A stretch of 64,000 nucleotides of DNA from Serratia rubidaea (GCA_901472405.1 LR590463.1:4650001-4714000); one strand, 5' to 3'; numbered from the stretch's first letter, positions 43,806 through 54,232 are shown. The notes: generated from the letters alone by a model not told the origin. A program made the numbers and translations.

Positions 43806-44190
43806 AGGAGGCTCTCTATCCGATAAGTAAGTCAATGTCGGCTATCCTGCCGGGCGGAGAAAATCGGAACATCCTCCCGCCCGGGGATTAGCTGGGGAGG
43901 AGGATTGGGGCGTAGCTGAAAATGTGATCTGCGGCACTCTGCCTGACGTCAAAGAGGATGAAAAACGCTGACGCCGAGATGTAAAAAAGTGTGATCGACT
44001 GCAACTTACCGCCAAGTCAAAACGGAAGCTTGTTGCATTACGCTTATCGTTGGCAGAAGTTAAACGGGGTGATTAATTACGCGCTATAAAATAATTAATC
44101 GTCTCTCCAATCCCGGCGGGCACAACGCGTTTCAACGGCCCCTGCGGGCAGGTTTCGGCGGCAGGAACCGCGCTTTATATCTGGACGACT
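43806..44190. promoter_or_regulatory. malP/malT divergent control region
   Basis: Holds several copies of the MalT box core GGA(G/T)GA: GGGGAGGAGG (43894-43903, plus), GGATGA (43955-43960, plus), and GGGAGGAT on the minus strand (about 43871-43878). Two CRP-like half-sites with TGTGATC occur near 43923-43930 and 43990-43998. This fits MalT activation of malPQ and CRP activation of malT, as in E. coli. Exact site usage is inferred. Confidence 0.65.
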
Positions 44191-46902
44191 ATGCTGATCC
44201 CATCAAAACTGAGCCGCCCGGTACGGCTGCAAAATACCGTGGTACGCGATCGCCTGCTGACGAAACTGGCCGGCGCGGCAAACTATCGCCTGACGCTGGT
44301 CAACAGCCCGGCCGGCTACGGGAAAACCACCCTGATCGCCCAGTGGGCGGCGGATAAAGCCGAGCTGGGCTGGTATTCGCTGGATGAGAGCGATAACCAG
44401 CCGGAACGCTTCGCCAGCTACCTGATCGCCGCGCTACAGCAGGCGACCGGCGGGCAGTGCGTCAAGAGCGAGGCCCTCAGCCAAAAGCATCAGTACGCCA
44501 GCCTGTCCGCGCTGTTTGGCCAGCTGTTTATCGAACTGGCGGACTGGCACCAGCCGCTGTACATGGTGATTGACGATTACCACCTGATCACCAACGACGT
44601 CATCCATGAAGCCATGCGCTTTTTCCTGCGCCATCAGCCCGAAAACCTGACGCTGATCCTGCTGTCCCGCACGCTGCCGCCGCTGGGGATCGCCAACCTG
44701 CGCGTGCGCGACCAGCTGCTGGAGCTGGGCAGCCAACAGCTGGCGTTCAATCATCTGGAAGCCAAGCAGTTCTTTGACTGTCGTCTGCCGGCGCCGCTGG
44801 CGCAGCAGGACAGCAGCCGCCTGTGCGACGAGGTTGCCGGCTGGGCCACCGCGCTGCAGCTGATCGCCCTGTCGGCCCGCCAGTCCAGCGCCTCGGCGCA
44901 ACAGTCGGCGAAGCGGCTGGCCGGGCTGAACGCCAGCCATCTGGCCGACTATCTGGTGGACGAGGTGCTGGATCACGTCGACGCCGGCGCGCGCGCCTTC
45001 CTGCTGCGCTGCTCGGTGCTGCGCTCCATGAACGACGCGCTGATCGTGCGCCTGACCGGCGAAGACAACGGCCAGCAGCGGCTGGAGGAGCTGGAGCGGC
45101 AGGGCATGTTTATCCACCGCATGGACGATACCGGCGAGTGGTTTAACTTCCACCCGCTGTTTGCCTCTTTCCTGCGCCAGCGCTGCCAGTGGGAGCTGGC
45201 GCTGGAGCTGCCGGGGCTGCACCGCGCCGCCGCCGAAGGCTGGCTGGCGCTCGGCTACCCGGCCGAAGCCATTCACCACGCGCTGGCGGCCAACGACGTC
45301 AGCATGCTGCGCGACATTTTGCTGCAGCACGCCTGGTCGCTGTTCCATCACAGCGAGCTGGCGCTGCTGGAAGAGTGCCTGAACGCCCTGCCTTACGATC
45401 GCCTGATCCAGAACCCCAAGCTGGCGCTGCTGCAGGCCTGGCTGGCGCAGAGCCAGCACCGCTATATCGAGGTCAACACCCAGCTGGAGCGGCCGAACAG
45501 GCGATGCGCGACCAGCAGATCGCGTTGACGCGACGCTGCGCGCCGAGTTTGATGCGCTGCGGGCGCAGGTGGCGATCAACGCCGGCAAGCCGGAAGAGGC
45601 GGAGCGGCTGGCGATGCAGGCGCTGAAGCACCTGCCGCTATCCAGTTACTACAGCCGTATCGTCGCCACCTCGGTCACCGGCGAAATCCACCACTGTAAA
45701 GGCGAGCTGACGCGCGCCCTGCCGATGATGCAGCAGACCGAACAGATGGCCCGTCGCCATCAGACCTATCATTACGCGCTGTGGGCGCTGCTGCAGCAGA
45801 GCGAAATTCTGATCGCCCAGGGATTCCTGCAGGCGGCGTACGAAACCCAGGACAAAGCGTTCGAACTGATCCGCGAACAGCATCTGGAGCAGCTGCCGAT
45901 GCATGAGTTCCTGCTGCGCATCCGGGCGCAGATCCTGTGGTCGTGGTCGCGGCTGGACGAAGCGGAAGACACCGCCAGGCTGGGCCTGACGGTGCTGGCC
46001 AACTACCAGCCCCAGCAGCAGCTGCAGTGTCTCGCCATGCTGGCGAAGTGTTCACTGGCGCGCGGCGATTTGGATAACGCCCACGCCTACCTGCAGCGCT
46101 GCGAAACCCTGCAGCACGGCGCGCAGTACCACCGCGACTGGCTGACCAACGCCGACAAACCGCGGGTTATCCACTGGCAGATGACCGGTGACGTCACCGC
46201 CGCCGCGCGCTGGCTGAGCCATACCGAAAAGCCCGCCATGGCGGACAACCACTTCACCCAGGGGCAATGGCGCAATATCGCCCGGGTGCAGATCCTGCTC
46301 GGCCGCTATCAGGAAGCCGAAGTGGTGCTGGACGAGCTGAACGACAACGCCCGCCGGCTGCGCCTGACCAGCGATCTCAACCGCAATCTGCTGCTGAGCA
46401 ACCAGCTGTACTGGCAGACCGAGCGTAAAAGCGACGCCCAGCGCGTGCTGATTGAAGCGCTGACGCTGGCCAACCGCACCGGCTTTATCAGCCACTTTGT
46501 GATTGAGGGCGAAGCCATGGCGCAGCAGCTGCGCCAGCTGATACAGCTCAACACGCTGCCGGAGCTGGAACAGCACCGCGCCAGCGCATCCTGCGCGATA
46601 TCAACCAGCATCACCGGCATAAGTTCGCGCATTTTGACGAGAACTTCGTCGATAAGCTGCTGACGCACCCGCAGGTGCCCGAACTTATCCGCACCAGCCC
46701 GCTCACCCAGCGCGAATGGCAGGTGCTCGGACTGATTTACTCCGGTTACAGCAACGACCAGATCGCCGGCGAGCTGGCGGTGGCGGCCACCACCATCAAG
46801 ACGCACATCCGCAACCTGTATCAGAAGCTGGGGGTCGCCCACCGGCAGGAGGCGGTGCAGCAGGCGCAGCGGCTGTTGCAGATGATGGGCTACGGCGCAT
46901 AA
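44191..46902 (+). CDS. malT: Maltose regulon activator MalT (three frameshifts)
   Basis: ATP- and maltotriose-dependent LuxR/STAND activator of the maltose regulon. The N-terminal NTPase has the P-loop [10 protein letters not shown] near 38-47 and IDDYHLI. A TPR-like sensor region and a C-terminal LuxR helix-turn-helix follow ([20 protein letters not shown]... near 830-890). Single bases are missing near 45491, 45527 and 46581. Adding them restores [23 protein letters not shown] and [14 protein letters not shown] and gives about 904 residues (E. coli 901). Confidence 0.92.
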
Positions 46903-46932
46903 AGACACAGTATTGCTCTGGTCTTTATGCGC
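46895..46932 (+). terminator. Hairpin spanning the malT stop codon
   Basis: GCGCATAAAGAC (46895-46906) and its exact inverted copy GTCTTTATGCGC (46921-46932) form a 12-bp stem, extended inward by CAG/CTG. The malT TAA lies inside the left arm. Likely a malT terminator or 3'-end stabiliser; no T run follows. Confidence 0.65.
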
Positions 46933-46984
46933 GCGGAATTGGTTACAATAGCGGCGTCCCCTAATTACGAGGCAATTGGAAGTC

Positions 46985-47314
46985 ATGGAACAGTTTGAAG
47001 CGATCAACGTTGAGCAGGCGCACGGCCGCTGGCAAGACGGCAGCGCGGCGTTGGTCGATATCCGCGATCCGCAAAGTTTCGCCGCCGGGCATACGCCGGG
47101 CGCATTTCACCTCACCAACGCCACGCTGCAAACCTTTATGCAGCAAAACGATTTCGATCGTCCGGTGATGGTGATGTGCTACCACGGCAACAGCAGCCGC
47201 GGCGCCGCGCAGTACCTGCTGAATCAAGGCTTTGACGCGGTGTACAGCATCGACGGCGGCTTTGAGGCCTGGCTGCGTCAATACCCGCAGGACGTGGAAA
47301 GCAGCGCCGACTAA
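46985..47314 (+). CDS. glpE: Thiosulfate sulfurtransferase GlpE
   Basis: Single-domain rhodanese of 109 residues (E. coli 108). The active-site loop [12 protein letters not shown] has the sulfur-accepting Cys at residue 65, as in E. coli. ATG 46985 begins [12 protein letters not shown]; an in-frame TTG three codons upstream is also open. First gene of glpEGR. Confidence 0.93.
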   Translation: MEQFEAINVEQAHGRWQDGSAALVDIRDPQSFAAGHTPGAFHLTNATLQTFMQQNDFDRPVMVMCYHGNSSRGAAQYLLNQGFDAVYSIDGGFEAWLRQYPQDVESSAD

Positions 47315-47467
47315 TCCCCAGGGCGCGTCGCGCCCTGTTCTTCCCCCGCTGTCCGCACGATTTTCCACAGGTCGGTGCTGCGACGTCGGTTTTCAACGTT
47401 ATAATCAGCCATCGCCGGCAGCTGCAGCGGCCACAACGCATCCACGCAAGACGGAAACTCCCTACTT

Positions 47468-48305
47468 ATGATTAGAGTGATCGCCGTATCCAACCCACGC
47501 CTGGCTCTGGCGTTTGTCGACTATATGGCAACGCAGGGCATTACGCTGGAACTGCGCCACGGCCAGGACGCCGCGGAGATCTGGCTGGCGGATGAACAGC
47601 GGCTGGAACAGGTGCAACACGAACTGCAGCAGTTTATGCGCGACCCGCTCAACCGCCGCTATCAGGCCGCCAGCTGGCAGACCGGCGGCACCGCCGCCGA
47701 ACTGCACTACCCGCACGACTCCTACCTGCAGATTATTCGCAGCAAGGCCGGCCCGCTGACGCTGAGCGTGATGGCGCTGTGCATTCTGGTGTATGTCCTG
47801 ATGCAGGTCATCGGCGACGACAGCGTGATGTACTGGCTTTTCCTGGCCGCAGAACGGCGAACAATATACTCAGCTGTGGCGCTGGATCAGCCACGCGTTT
47901 CTGCACTTCTCACTGCTGCATATCGCCTTTAACCTGCTCTGGTGGTGGTACCTCGGCGGGCCGATGGAAAAACGCCTCGGCGCCGGTAAACTGTTTGTGC
48001 TGGCGGTGGTGTCGGCCTTCTTCAGCGGCTGGGCACAATCGCTGTTCAGCGGCGCGCTGTTTGGCGGCCTGTCCGGCGTGGTGTATGCGCTGATGGGCTA
48101 CAGCTGGCTCAGCGGTGAGCGGGCGCCGGAGCGCGGGCTGATGCTGCCGCGCGGCCTGATGGTATTTTCCGTGCTGTGGCTGGTCGCCGGCTACTTCGAT
48201 ATTTTAGGAATGTCGATCGCCAACGCGGCACACGTGGCCGGTTTAGTGTTAGGGTTGCTGATGGCATTTTGGGACACGCGTCATCGCGCGCATAACGAAC
48301 AATAA
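47468..48305 (+). CDS. glpG: Rhomboid protease GlpG (one frameshift)
   Basis: Inner-membrane rhomboid serine protease with a soluble N-terminal domain and six transmembrane helices. The catalytic Ser is in [13 protein letters not shown], the catalytic His in [12 protein letters not shown], and the oxyanion-type motif is [19 protein letters not shown]. An extra T in TTTT 47838-47841 breaks the frame after MYWL; the corrected reading continues [20 protein letters not shown]. Corrected length is 278 residues (E. coli 276). Confidence 0.92.
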
Positions 48306-48401
48306 CGCTCAATAAGACTATACCTTTACAGATCAAAAGATTACGGGTAGAAATTCGGCAAACTGCACCCGACGGGTATATCGGCGTATTAGGGGATTAC
48401 C

Positions 48402-49159
48402 GTGAAACAAACACAGCGTCATGACGCAATTATCGAGCTGGTCCGTCTGCAAGGTTACGTCAGCACTGAAGAACTGGTGGAACATTTTGACGTCAGCCCG
48501 CAAACGATTCGCCGCGATCTGAACGACCTGGCCGATCAAAATAAAATTCAGCGCCACCACGGCGGCGCCGCGCTGCCATCCAGCTCGGTGAACACCGCCT
48601 ACCATGACCGTAAGGTGATGTGGTCAGAGGAAAAAGACCGCATCGCCCAGCGCGTCACCAGCCAGATCCCGGACGGCGCCACCCTGTTTATCGATATCGG
48701 CACCACGCCGGAAGCCGTGGCGCACGCGCTGATGAACCATAAAAACCTGCGCGTCGTCACCAACAACCTGAACGTCGCCACCCTGCTCACCGCCAAAGAG
48801 GATTTTCGTCTGATTCTGGCCGGCGGCGAGGTGCGTACCCGCGACGGCGGCATTATGGGCGAAGCAACGCTGGACTTTATCTCACAGTTCCGCCTCGATT
48901 ACGGCATTCTCGGCATCAGCGGCATTGATATGGACGGCTCGCTGCTCGAATTCGACTACCATGAGGTGCGCACCAAGCGCGCCATTATTGAAAACTCACG
49001 CTGCGTGATGCTGGTTACCGACCACTCCAAATTCGGCCGCAACGCGATGGTCAAACTGGGCAATATGAATCTGATCGACTACCTGTTCACCGACCAGCTG
49101 CCGCCGCCCGGGTAATGAAAATTATCGAGCAGTACGACGTACAGCTGGAGCTGTGCTGA
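48402..49159 (+). CDS. glpR: Glycerol-3-phosphate regulon repressor GlpR (C-terminal frameshift)
   Basis: DeoR-family repressor inactivated by glycerol-3-phosphate. The N-terminal helix-turn-helix is VSTEELVEHFDVSPQTIRRDL (about 18-38), with a sugar-phosphate sensing domain after it. A base is missing within 49101-49112: the uncorrected frame stops after PPPG at 49115, while adding one base continues ARVMKIIEQYDVQLELC to TGA 49157-49159. This gives 252 residues, exactly the E. coli length and C-terminal LELC. Confidence 0.92.
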
Positions 49160-49182
49160 TTCTTCTGCCCCGCTTTTAACCT

Positions 49183-49204
49183 CCCCCTTCCGCCCGGAAG
49201 GGGG
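49183..49204 (+). terminator. Hairpin after glpR
   Basis: CCCCCTTCC-GCCC-GGAAGGGGG, a perfect 9-bp stem 24 bases beyond the corrected glpR stop, without a T run. It separates glpEGR from glpD. Confidence 0.6.
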
Positions 49205-49374
49205 CCTGCGCAACGCCTCCGCTTTCCCTCTCTCCTCCGCCTGCCGGCGCTTTACCCTGCGGGTTAAAACCCTGCTGTTTATATGTCTATTGCCGCCAAA
49301 CTGTTACCTTTATCACGCGTGAATGTTTTTGTTTGGTTAACTCTTGGCTTGTTTGTTGGTTTTTGATTACAATG

Positions 49375-49412
49375 ATGAGCGAAAACGAACATAAAAGAGC
49401 TATTTCGAACAT
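49375..49412 (+). promoter_or_regulatory. Tandem GlpR operators upstream of glpD
   Basis: ATGAGCGAAAACGAACAT (49375-49392) matches the GlpR operator ATGTTCGATAACGAACAT at 15 of 18 positions. A weaker copy, AAGAGCTATTTCGAACAT (12 of 18), lies 20 bp downstream at 49395-49412. Both precede glpD closely, so glpD is expected to be repressed by the neighbouring glpR. Confidence 0.7.
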
Positions 49413-49427
49413 CTGGAGGAAGATGAC

Positions 49428-50937
49428 GTGGAAACCAAAGACTTGATCGTTATCGGTGGCGGCATCAACGGTGCCGGCATCGCGGCGGATGCTGCCGGGC
49501 GCGGGCTGTCCGTACTGCTACTGGAAGCGCAAGACTTGGCCTGTGCTACGTCTTCCGCCAGTTCCAAACTGATCCACGGCGGCCTGCGCTACCTGGAACA
49601 CTACGAATTCCGTCTGGTCAGCGAAGCGCTGGCGGAACGTGAAGTGCTGCTGAAACTGGCGCCGCATATCGCCTTCCCGATGCGCTTCCGCCTGCCGCAC
49701 CAGCCGCACCTGCGTCCGGCCTGGATGATCCGCACCGGCCTGTTCCTGTACGATCACCTGGGCAAGCGCACCAGCCTGCCGGGCAGCAAGAGTTTGCGTT
49801 TTGGCCCAGAATCCGTACTGAAGCCGGAACTGAAGCGCGGTTTCGAATATTCCGACTGCTGGGTTGACGATGCGCGTCTGGTGGTACTGAACGCGCAGGA
49901 AGTGGTGGAACGCGGCGGCGAAGTGCGCACCCGCACCAAAGTGACCCGCGCATGGCGTGAAAACGGCATGTGGATGGTGGAAGCGACCGATATCGACAGC
50001 GGCAAAACCTTCACCTGGCGCGCCAAAGGTCTGGTTAACGCCACCGGCCCGTGGGTGAAAAACTTCTTCGACGACGGCCTCAAGCTGAAATCCCCGTACG
50101 GCATCCGCCTGATCAAAGGCAGCCATATCGTGGTGCCGAAGGCGCATAACCAGCCGCAGTCGTACATTCTGCAGAACGAAGACAACCGTATCGTCTTCGT
50201 AATCCCGTGGATGGATGAGTTTCTCGATTATCGGCACCACCGACGTGGAATATCACGGCGATCCGAAAGACGTGAAAATTGACGATAACGAAATCAACTA
50301 CCTGCTGAAAGTGTACAACGACCACTTTAAGAAGCAGTACGGCCGCGACGATATCGTCTGGACCTACTCCGGCGTGCGTCCGCTGTGCGACGATGGAGTC
50401 CGACTCACCGCAGGCATCACCCGTGACTACACGCTGGACGTGCACGACGATAACGGCCAGGCGCCGCTGCTGTCGGTCTTCGGCGGTAAGCTGACCACCT
50501 ACCGCAAGCTGGCGGAACACGCGATGGAAAAAACTGGCGCGTTACTATCCGGAAGCCGGCCCTGCCTGGACCAAAAACGGCACCCTGCCGGGCGGCGACA
50601 TCGGCGGCGACCGCGACAGCTACGCTGCCAAACTGCGCCGTGAACACGGCTGGCTGCCGGAAGCACTGGCGCGTCGCTATGCCCGCACCTACGGCAGCCA
50701 CAGCGAGCTGATCCTGTCCGGCGCCAACAGCCTGGCGGATCTGGGCGAAGACTTCGGTCACGCCTGTACGAAGCGGAGCTGCGCTACCTGGTGGAGAAAG
50801 AGTGGGTGGTGGAGCTGAAAGACGCTATCTGGCGCCGCACCAAGCTCGGCATGTGGCTGGACGAGGCGCAGCAGGCGCGCGTCAGCGAGTGGCTGGCGGA
50901 ACGCGCAAAAGCCAAAGCGCTGTCGCTGGCTTCCTAA
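49428..50937 (+). CDS. glpD: Aerobic glycerol-3-phosphate dehydrogenase GlpD (five indels)
   Basis: FAD enzyme on the inner membrane that oxidises glycerol-3-P to DHAP and passes electrons to quinone. GTG start after TGGAGGAAG; the FAD-binding motif IGGGINGAGIAADAAGRG is near 8-25. Indels: TTT 50220-50222 (+1), GG 50395-50396 (+1), near 50415 (-1), A6 50528-50533 (+1), near 50761 (-1). The middle pair compensates and garbles CDDESDSPQAIT. Corrected length is 502 residues (E. coli 501), ending ALSLAS at TAA 50935-50937. Confidence 0.92.
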
Positions 50938-50993
50938 GCCGCTAAGGCTCCGGACACTGTTGGCCGCGATACGCGGCCGACATCAACGGTGAA

Positions 50994-51511
50994 TTAATCC
51001 GACTTGCGTTTGAGTTTGGTTATTTCACCGTTTTTATTTAGGCGATAGGTTCCATTATCCCCTACAAATAAACATATCGTTATTCCTATCATTAGAAATG
51101 ATAAACAACACATTTTTATCAATACAGTTTTTCTTTTCTTTCATATCTTCAAAACACATCCGGTCATACTTTCCTGCCTCTTTGTAACCCTCGCCAAAGT
51201 CCCAAAATATAATAGTAAAGAATCCATCCGAATCTGGTTTAGGGATATCATGTTTTTCTTTTAGAATCTCTTTATTATCTAACCACCAATTTATTCTCCA
51301 TTTATCCCGTAAAAGGAAAATTATTTACCAACACATCGCTATAATTCCCTCGCTGATGAACAGCAACGATCTCCAGCGGTTGTAGAGAGCACCAAAGGAA
51401 AAAGCCACAAAGTGCCATGGTGGCATATATCATAACGCGTATAAAATGATTACCTAGCCCACAATAGACCTTATCGCGAATATAAGGCCAATCAATAAAA
51501 ATATTTTTCAT
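50994..51511 (-). CDS. DUF943 family membrane protein, distal paralogue (two indels)
   Basis: About 171 residues after correction. An N-terminal membrane helix (about 25-45, VMIYATMALCGFFLW) precedes the DUF943 signature LEIVAVHQRGNYSDVLVNNFPFT. The frame breaks at CCC 51306-51308; with one base removed it continues DKWRINWWLDNKEILKEKHD... and FWDFGEGYKEAGKYDR. A second shift near 51071-51079 restores a tail ending LKRKSD at 50994-50996. It is AT-rich and downstream of a diverged paralogue. The function of DUF943 is unknown. Confidence 0.75.
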
Positions 51512-51517
51512 GTTTTA

Positions 51518-51978
51518 TCAATCAATGCCGATCCTTATAATGTCACCATTACTCTTCATGTGATACTCATCACCATTAGTTATAAATGATATATCACCAT
51601 TCCTTTCATTTGACACAATAAACTCCTTGTTTTTTTCTATACAGTTTTTCTTGGTTGGCATATCGTCAAAGCAACGCCGATCATACTTTCCAGCTTCTTT
51701 ATAACCATCACCAAAATCCCAAAAGGTAATAGAAAAGAAACCATCTGATGCAGGATTAGGTATCTTATACTCATTCTTTAACCTATCTTTGTTTTTTAGC
51801 CACCAGTCTATTTTACCTTTATCTGTAATAGGGAAATGGTGAACTAAAACCGCACTAAATTCATTATTATTATGGACGGCAACAATTTTCACCGGGCGTA
51901 GTAAAACGATAAAAAAAACCCTAATAACACAATACCAATGCTCACAAATATATACTGCACTCTTTTACTTACGTTCAT
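51518..51978 (-). CDS. DUF943 family membrane protein, proximal paralogue (one frameshift)
   Basis: From ATG 51976-51978 the product begins MNVSKRVQYIFVSIGIVLLGFF, a membrane helix. It shifts frame in an A8 tract (51911-51918, T8 on the coding strand), then reads IVLLRPVKIVAVHNNNEFSAVLVHHFPITDKGKIDWWLKNK and FWDFGDGYKEAGKYDRRCFDDM, the DUF943 core, to 51518. About 152 residues. Its start overlaps the end of the DUF3289 gene by 14 bases, so they form one operon. The tract could be a sequencing error or a real slippery switch. Confidence 0.75.
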
Positions 51979-52813
51979 TACGCCCCCCGGAAAGTTCTAT
52001 CGTTGCTTCCATATTAGTCATAAATGGCCGAAAGCCAAACTGATTATAACGTTGAAGTACAAACCAGATACGGAAGAAGCGAAACTGGTTAAATTTGAAC
52101 TTCCTGATATCGCCATCATCTAGGCCAAAGTGGTCCTGCAACCGGTAGTGTACCAGTGCACGATAGCGATCATTATCAATCTGCAGTGATTTTATCGTGA
52201 TATGCGTGACCCAAGTATCGTGTACGGTAATTCCCATACCATTAAAGTTATCCTGGAAACGGTCGAATTTAGGTAGTTTACTATCAAGAATCTCGATCTC
52301 TAACCTATCCCTTTTGTCTAACGGATAACACTGCGTATCCCAATCTATATTTCGCTTAAGTGTTTTATCCAAGCGCAGGCGCGTACTATTTTCTGTATCC
52401 TTATCCCCCAAAATCTGCGCCTTTAACGCAGCATTCAGATGTGGGCTGCTAAACGGCGTGCCATTGCCGTGCTGCATATGGCCGATCATTTCCTCAATCA
52501 GATGCTTATAGGGGCCATAGAGTGCAAACAGGCGGGATAACTGACGGAATTCGTCAAAGAGAATTCTGGCGCACTCCTGCCGGGTGAGCGTAGTCCCCTG
52601 CCCGCGCATGCCGTAAAAGCGCGAATGCGGCTGATTAAACGGTGTGATCTGCGTCAGGGTATAGGGATTAACCCGGGTGGATACATCAACTAAATGAAAA
52701 TGCGTTTTTAATTGGGGGGCGGATAGATCTCCGCAGCGCATATCATCTGCACCATAATCATCCATTATGTTTTTGGTTTTAAATATGGTGCAGGGGAATT
52801 GTAATGCCGTCAT
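51965..52813 (-). CDS. DUF3289 (YPO3983-type) protein
   Basis: 282-residue soluble protein with no signal peptide or membrane helix. Conserved-looking blocks are FPCTIF.TKNIMDDYGADDMRCGDL (6-30), a helical middle (80-115), FNGMGITVHDTW (190-201), YRLQDHFGLDD (223-233) and RYNQFGFRPFMTNMEATIELSG (255-276). I recognise this as the DUF3289 family of Yersinia, Serratia and relatives; its function is unknown. AAGGAA lies about ten bases before the ATG. First gene of an AT-rich three-gene unit with two DUF943 genes. Confidence 0.75.
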   Translation of the reverse strand: MTALQFPCTIFKTKNIMDDYGADDMRCGDLSAPQLKTHFHLVDVSTRVNPYTLTQITPFNQPHSRFYGMRGQGTTLTRQECARILFDEFRQLSRLFALYGPYKHLIEEMIGHMQHGNGTPFSSPHLNAALKAQILGDKDTENSTRLRLDKTLKRNIDWDTQCYPLDKRDRLEIEILDSKLPKFDRFQDNFNGMGITVHDTWVTHITIKSLQIDNDRYRALVHYRLQDHFGLDDGDIRKFKFNQFRFFRIWFVLQRYNQFGFRPFMTNMEATIELSGGRNERK

Positions 52814-52926
52814 CGTGATACATTCCTTGTGCCATCGTCCATTATGATCCTTTTATCAGAATAATAATCACTGAACGAACGGAATGTAAACAACCAAGCG
52901 CCATTATTCCTGACGGAAAATAACGA

Positions 52927-52940
52927 GTTATTTAAATAAC
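52927..52940. promoter_or_regulatory. AT-rich palindrome upstream of the DUF3289 unit
   Basis: GTTATTTAAATAAC is a perfect 14-bp palindrome about 115 bases before the DUF3289 start, in a strongly AT-rich segment (52850-53000) that carries no gene. It may be a regulator site or H-NS target; this is inference. Confidence 0.4.
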
Positions 52941-53064
52941 ACGAACAATTAATATAACGCTTAAATAATTCGAGTTACAAAAAGGCGGTAAGAAAAGTAA
53001 TTTGATGCACCGACTCAGGTCAGGGATTCGGGTGACTGAAAGCAGCTTAAAGTATGACGGGTAA

Positions 53065-53091
53065 AATAAAAAAGCCCGCCAATAAGCGGGC
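53065..53091 (-). terminator. asd terminator
   Basis: On the minus strand GCCCGC-TTATTG-GCGGGC is followed by a run of T (A run 53065-53073 on plus), directly downstream of asd. Canonical Rho-independent terminator. Confidence 0.88.
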
Positions 53092-53126
53092 TCAGTATGA
53101 TTACGCCATCAAATATGGCGCTGACA

Positions 53127-54232
53127 TTACAGCAGAATACGCAGCATACGGCGCAGCGGTTCTGCAGCGCCCCACAGCAGCTGATCGCCAACGGTGAACG
53201 CGGACAGGTATTCCGGCCCCATGTTCAGCTTGCGCAGGCGCCCGACCGGCGTATTCAGCGTGCCGGTTACCGCCGCCGGCGTCAGTTCGCGCATGGTCAG
53301 CTCGCGGTCGTTCGGGATCACCCGCACCCAGTCGTTGTGCGTCGCCAGCATCTGCTCGATTTCCGGCAGCGACACGTCTTTCTTCAGCTTCAGGGTAAAT
53401 GCCTGGCTGTGGCAGCGCAGCGCGCCGACGCGCACGCACAGGCCGTCGACCGGAATCAGGCTGGAGCTGGCCAGAATCTTGTTGGTTTCCGCCTGGCCCT
53501 TCCACTCTTCACGGCTCTGGCCGTTGTCGAGCTGCTTGTCAATCCACGGGATCAGGCTGCCGGCCAGCGGCACGCCGAAGTTATCGGTCGGCAGTTTGCC
53601 GGAACGGGTCGCCTCGGTCACCTTACGTTCAATATCCAAAATGGCGGACGCCGGGTCCTGCAGCTCTTTCGCCACGTCGGCGTGCAGCATGCCCATCTGC
53701 GTCAGCAGTTCGCGCATATGGCGCGCGCCGCCGCCGGAGGCTGCCTGGTAGGTTGCCACGGACGCCCACTCCACCAGATCGTTGGCGAACAGGCCGCCCA
53801 GCGACATCAGCATCAGGCTGACGGTGCAGTTGCCGCCGACAAAGGTTTTAACGCCTTTATCCAGACCCTGCTGAATCACCGCGCGGTTGACCGGATCCAG
53901 AATAATAATCGCCTCGTCGTCCATCCGCAGGGAGGACGCTGCATCAATCCAGTAACCCTGCCAGCCGCTGGCGCGCAGCTTCGGGTAAACCTCATTGGTA
54001 TAATCGCCGCCCTGACAGGTAATAATGATATCCAGCGCGCTCAGCGCATCGATATCGTAGGCGTCCTGCAGCGTCCCTGCTGCTGACCGCCAATAACCGG
54101 CGCAGGCGCGCCATGCTGTGAGGTGGAGAAGAATACCGGGCGAATGGCGTCGAAATCGCGCTCTTCCGTCATGCGCTGCATGAGCACCGAGCCGACCATA
54201 CCGCGCCAACCGACTAAACCAACGTTTTTCAT
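53127..54232 (-). CDS. asd: Aspartate-semialdehyde dehydrogenase (one frameshift)
   Basis: Second step of lysine/DAP, threonine and methionine synthesis; required for cell-wall DAP. ATG 54230-54232 begins [21 protein letters not shown] (NADP-binding GxxGxxG-type loop). The active-site Cys lies in [17 protein letters not shown] near 136. A base is missing at CCC 54075-54077: the frame breaks after IGGQQQ, and [12 protein letters not shown] follows once it is restored. Corrected length is 368 residues (E. coli 367). A real knockout of this essential gene is implausible. Confidence 0.93.
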
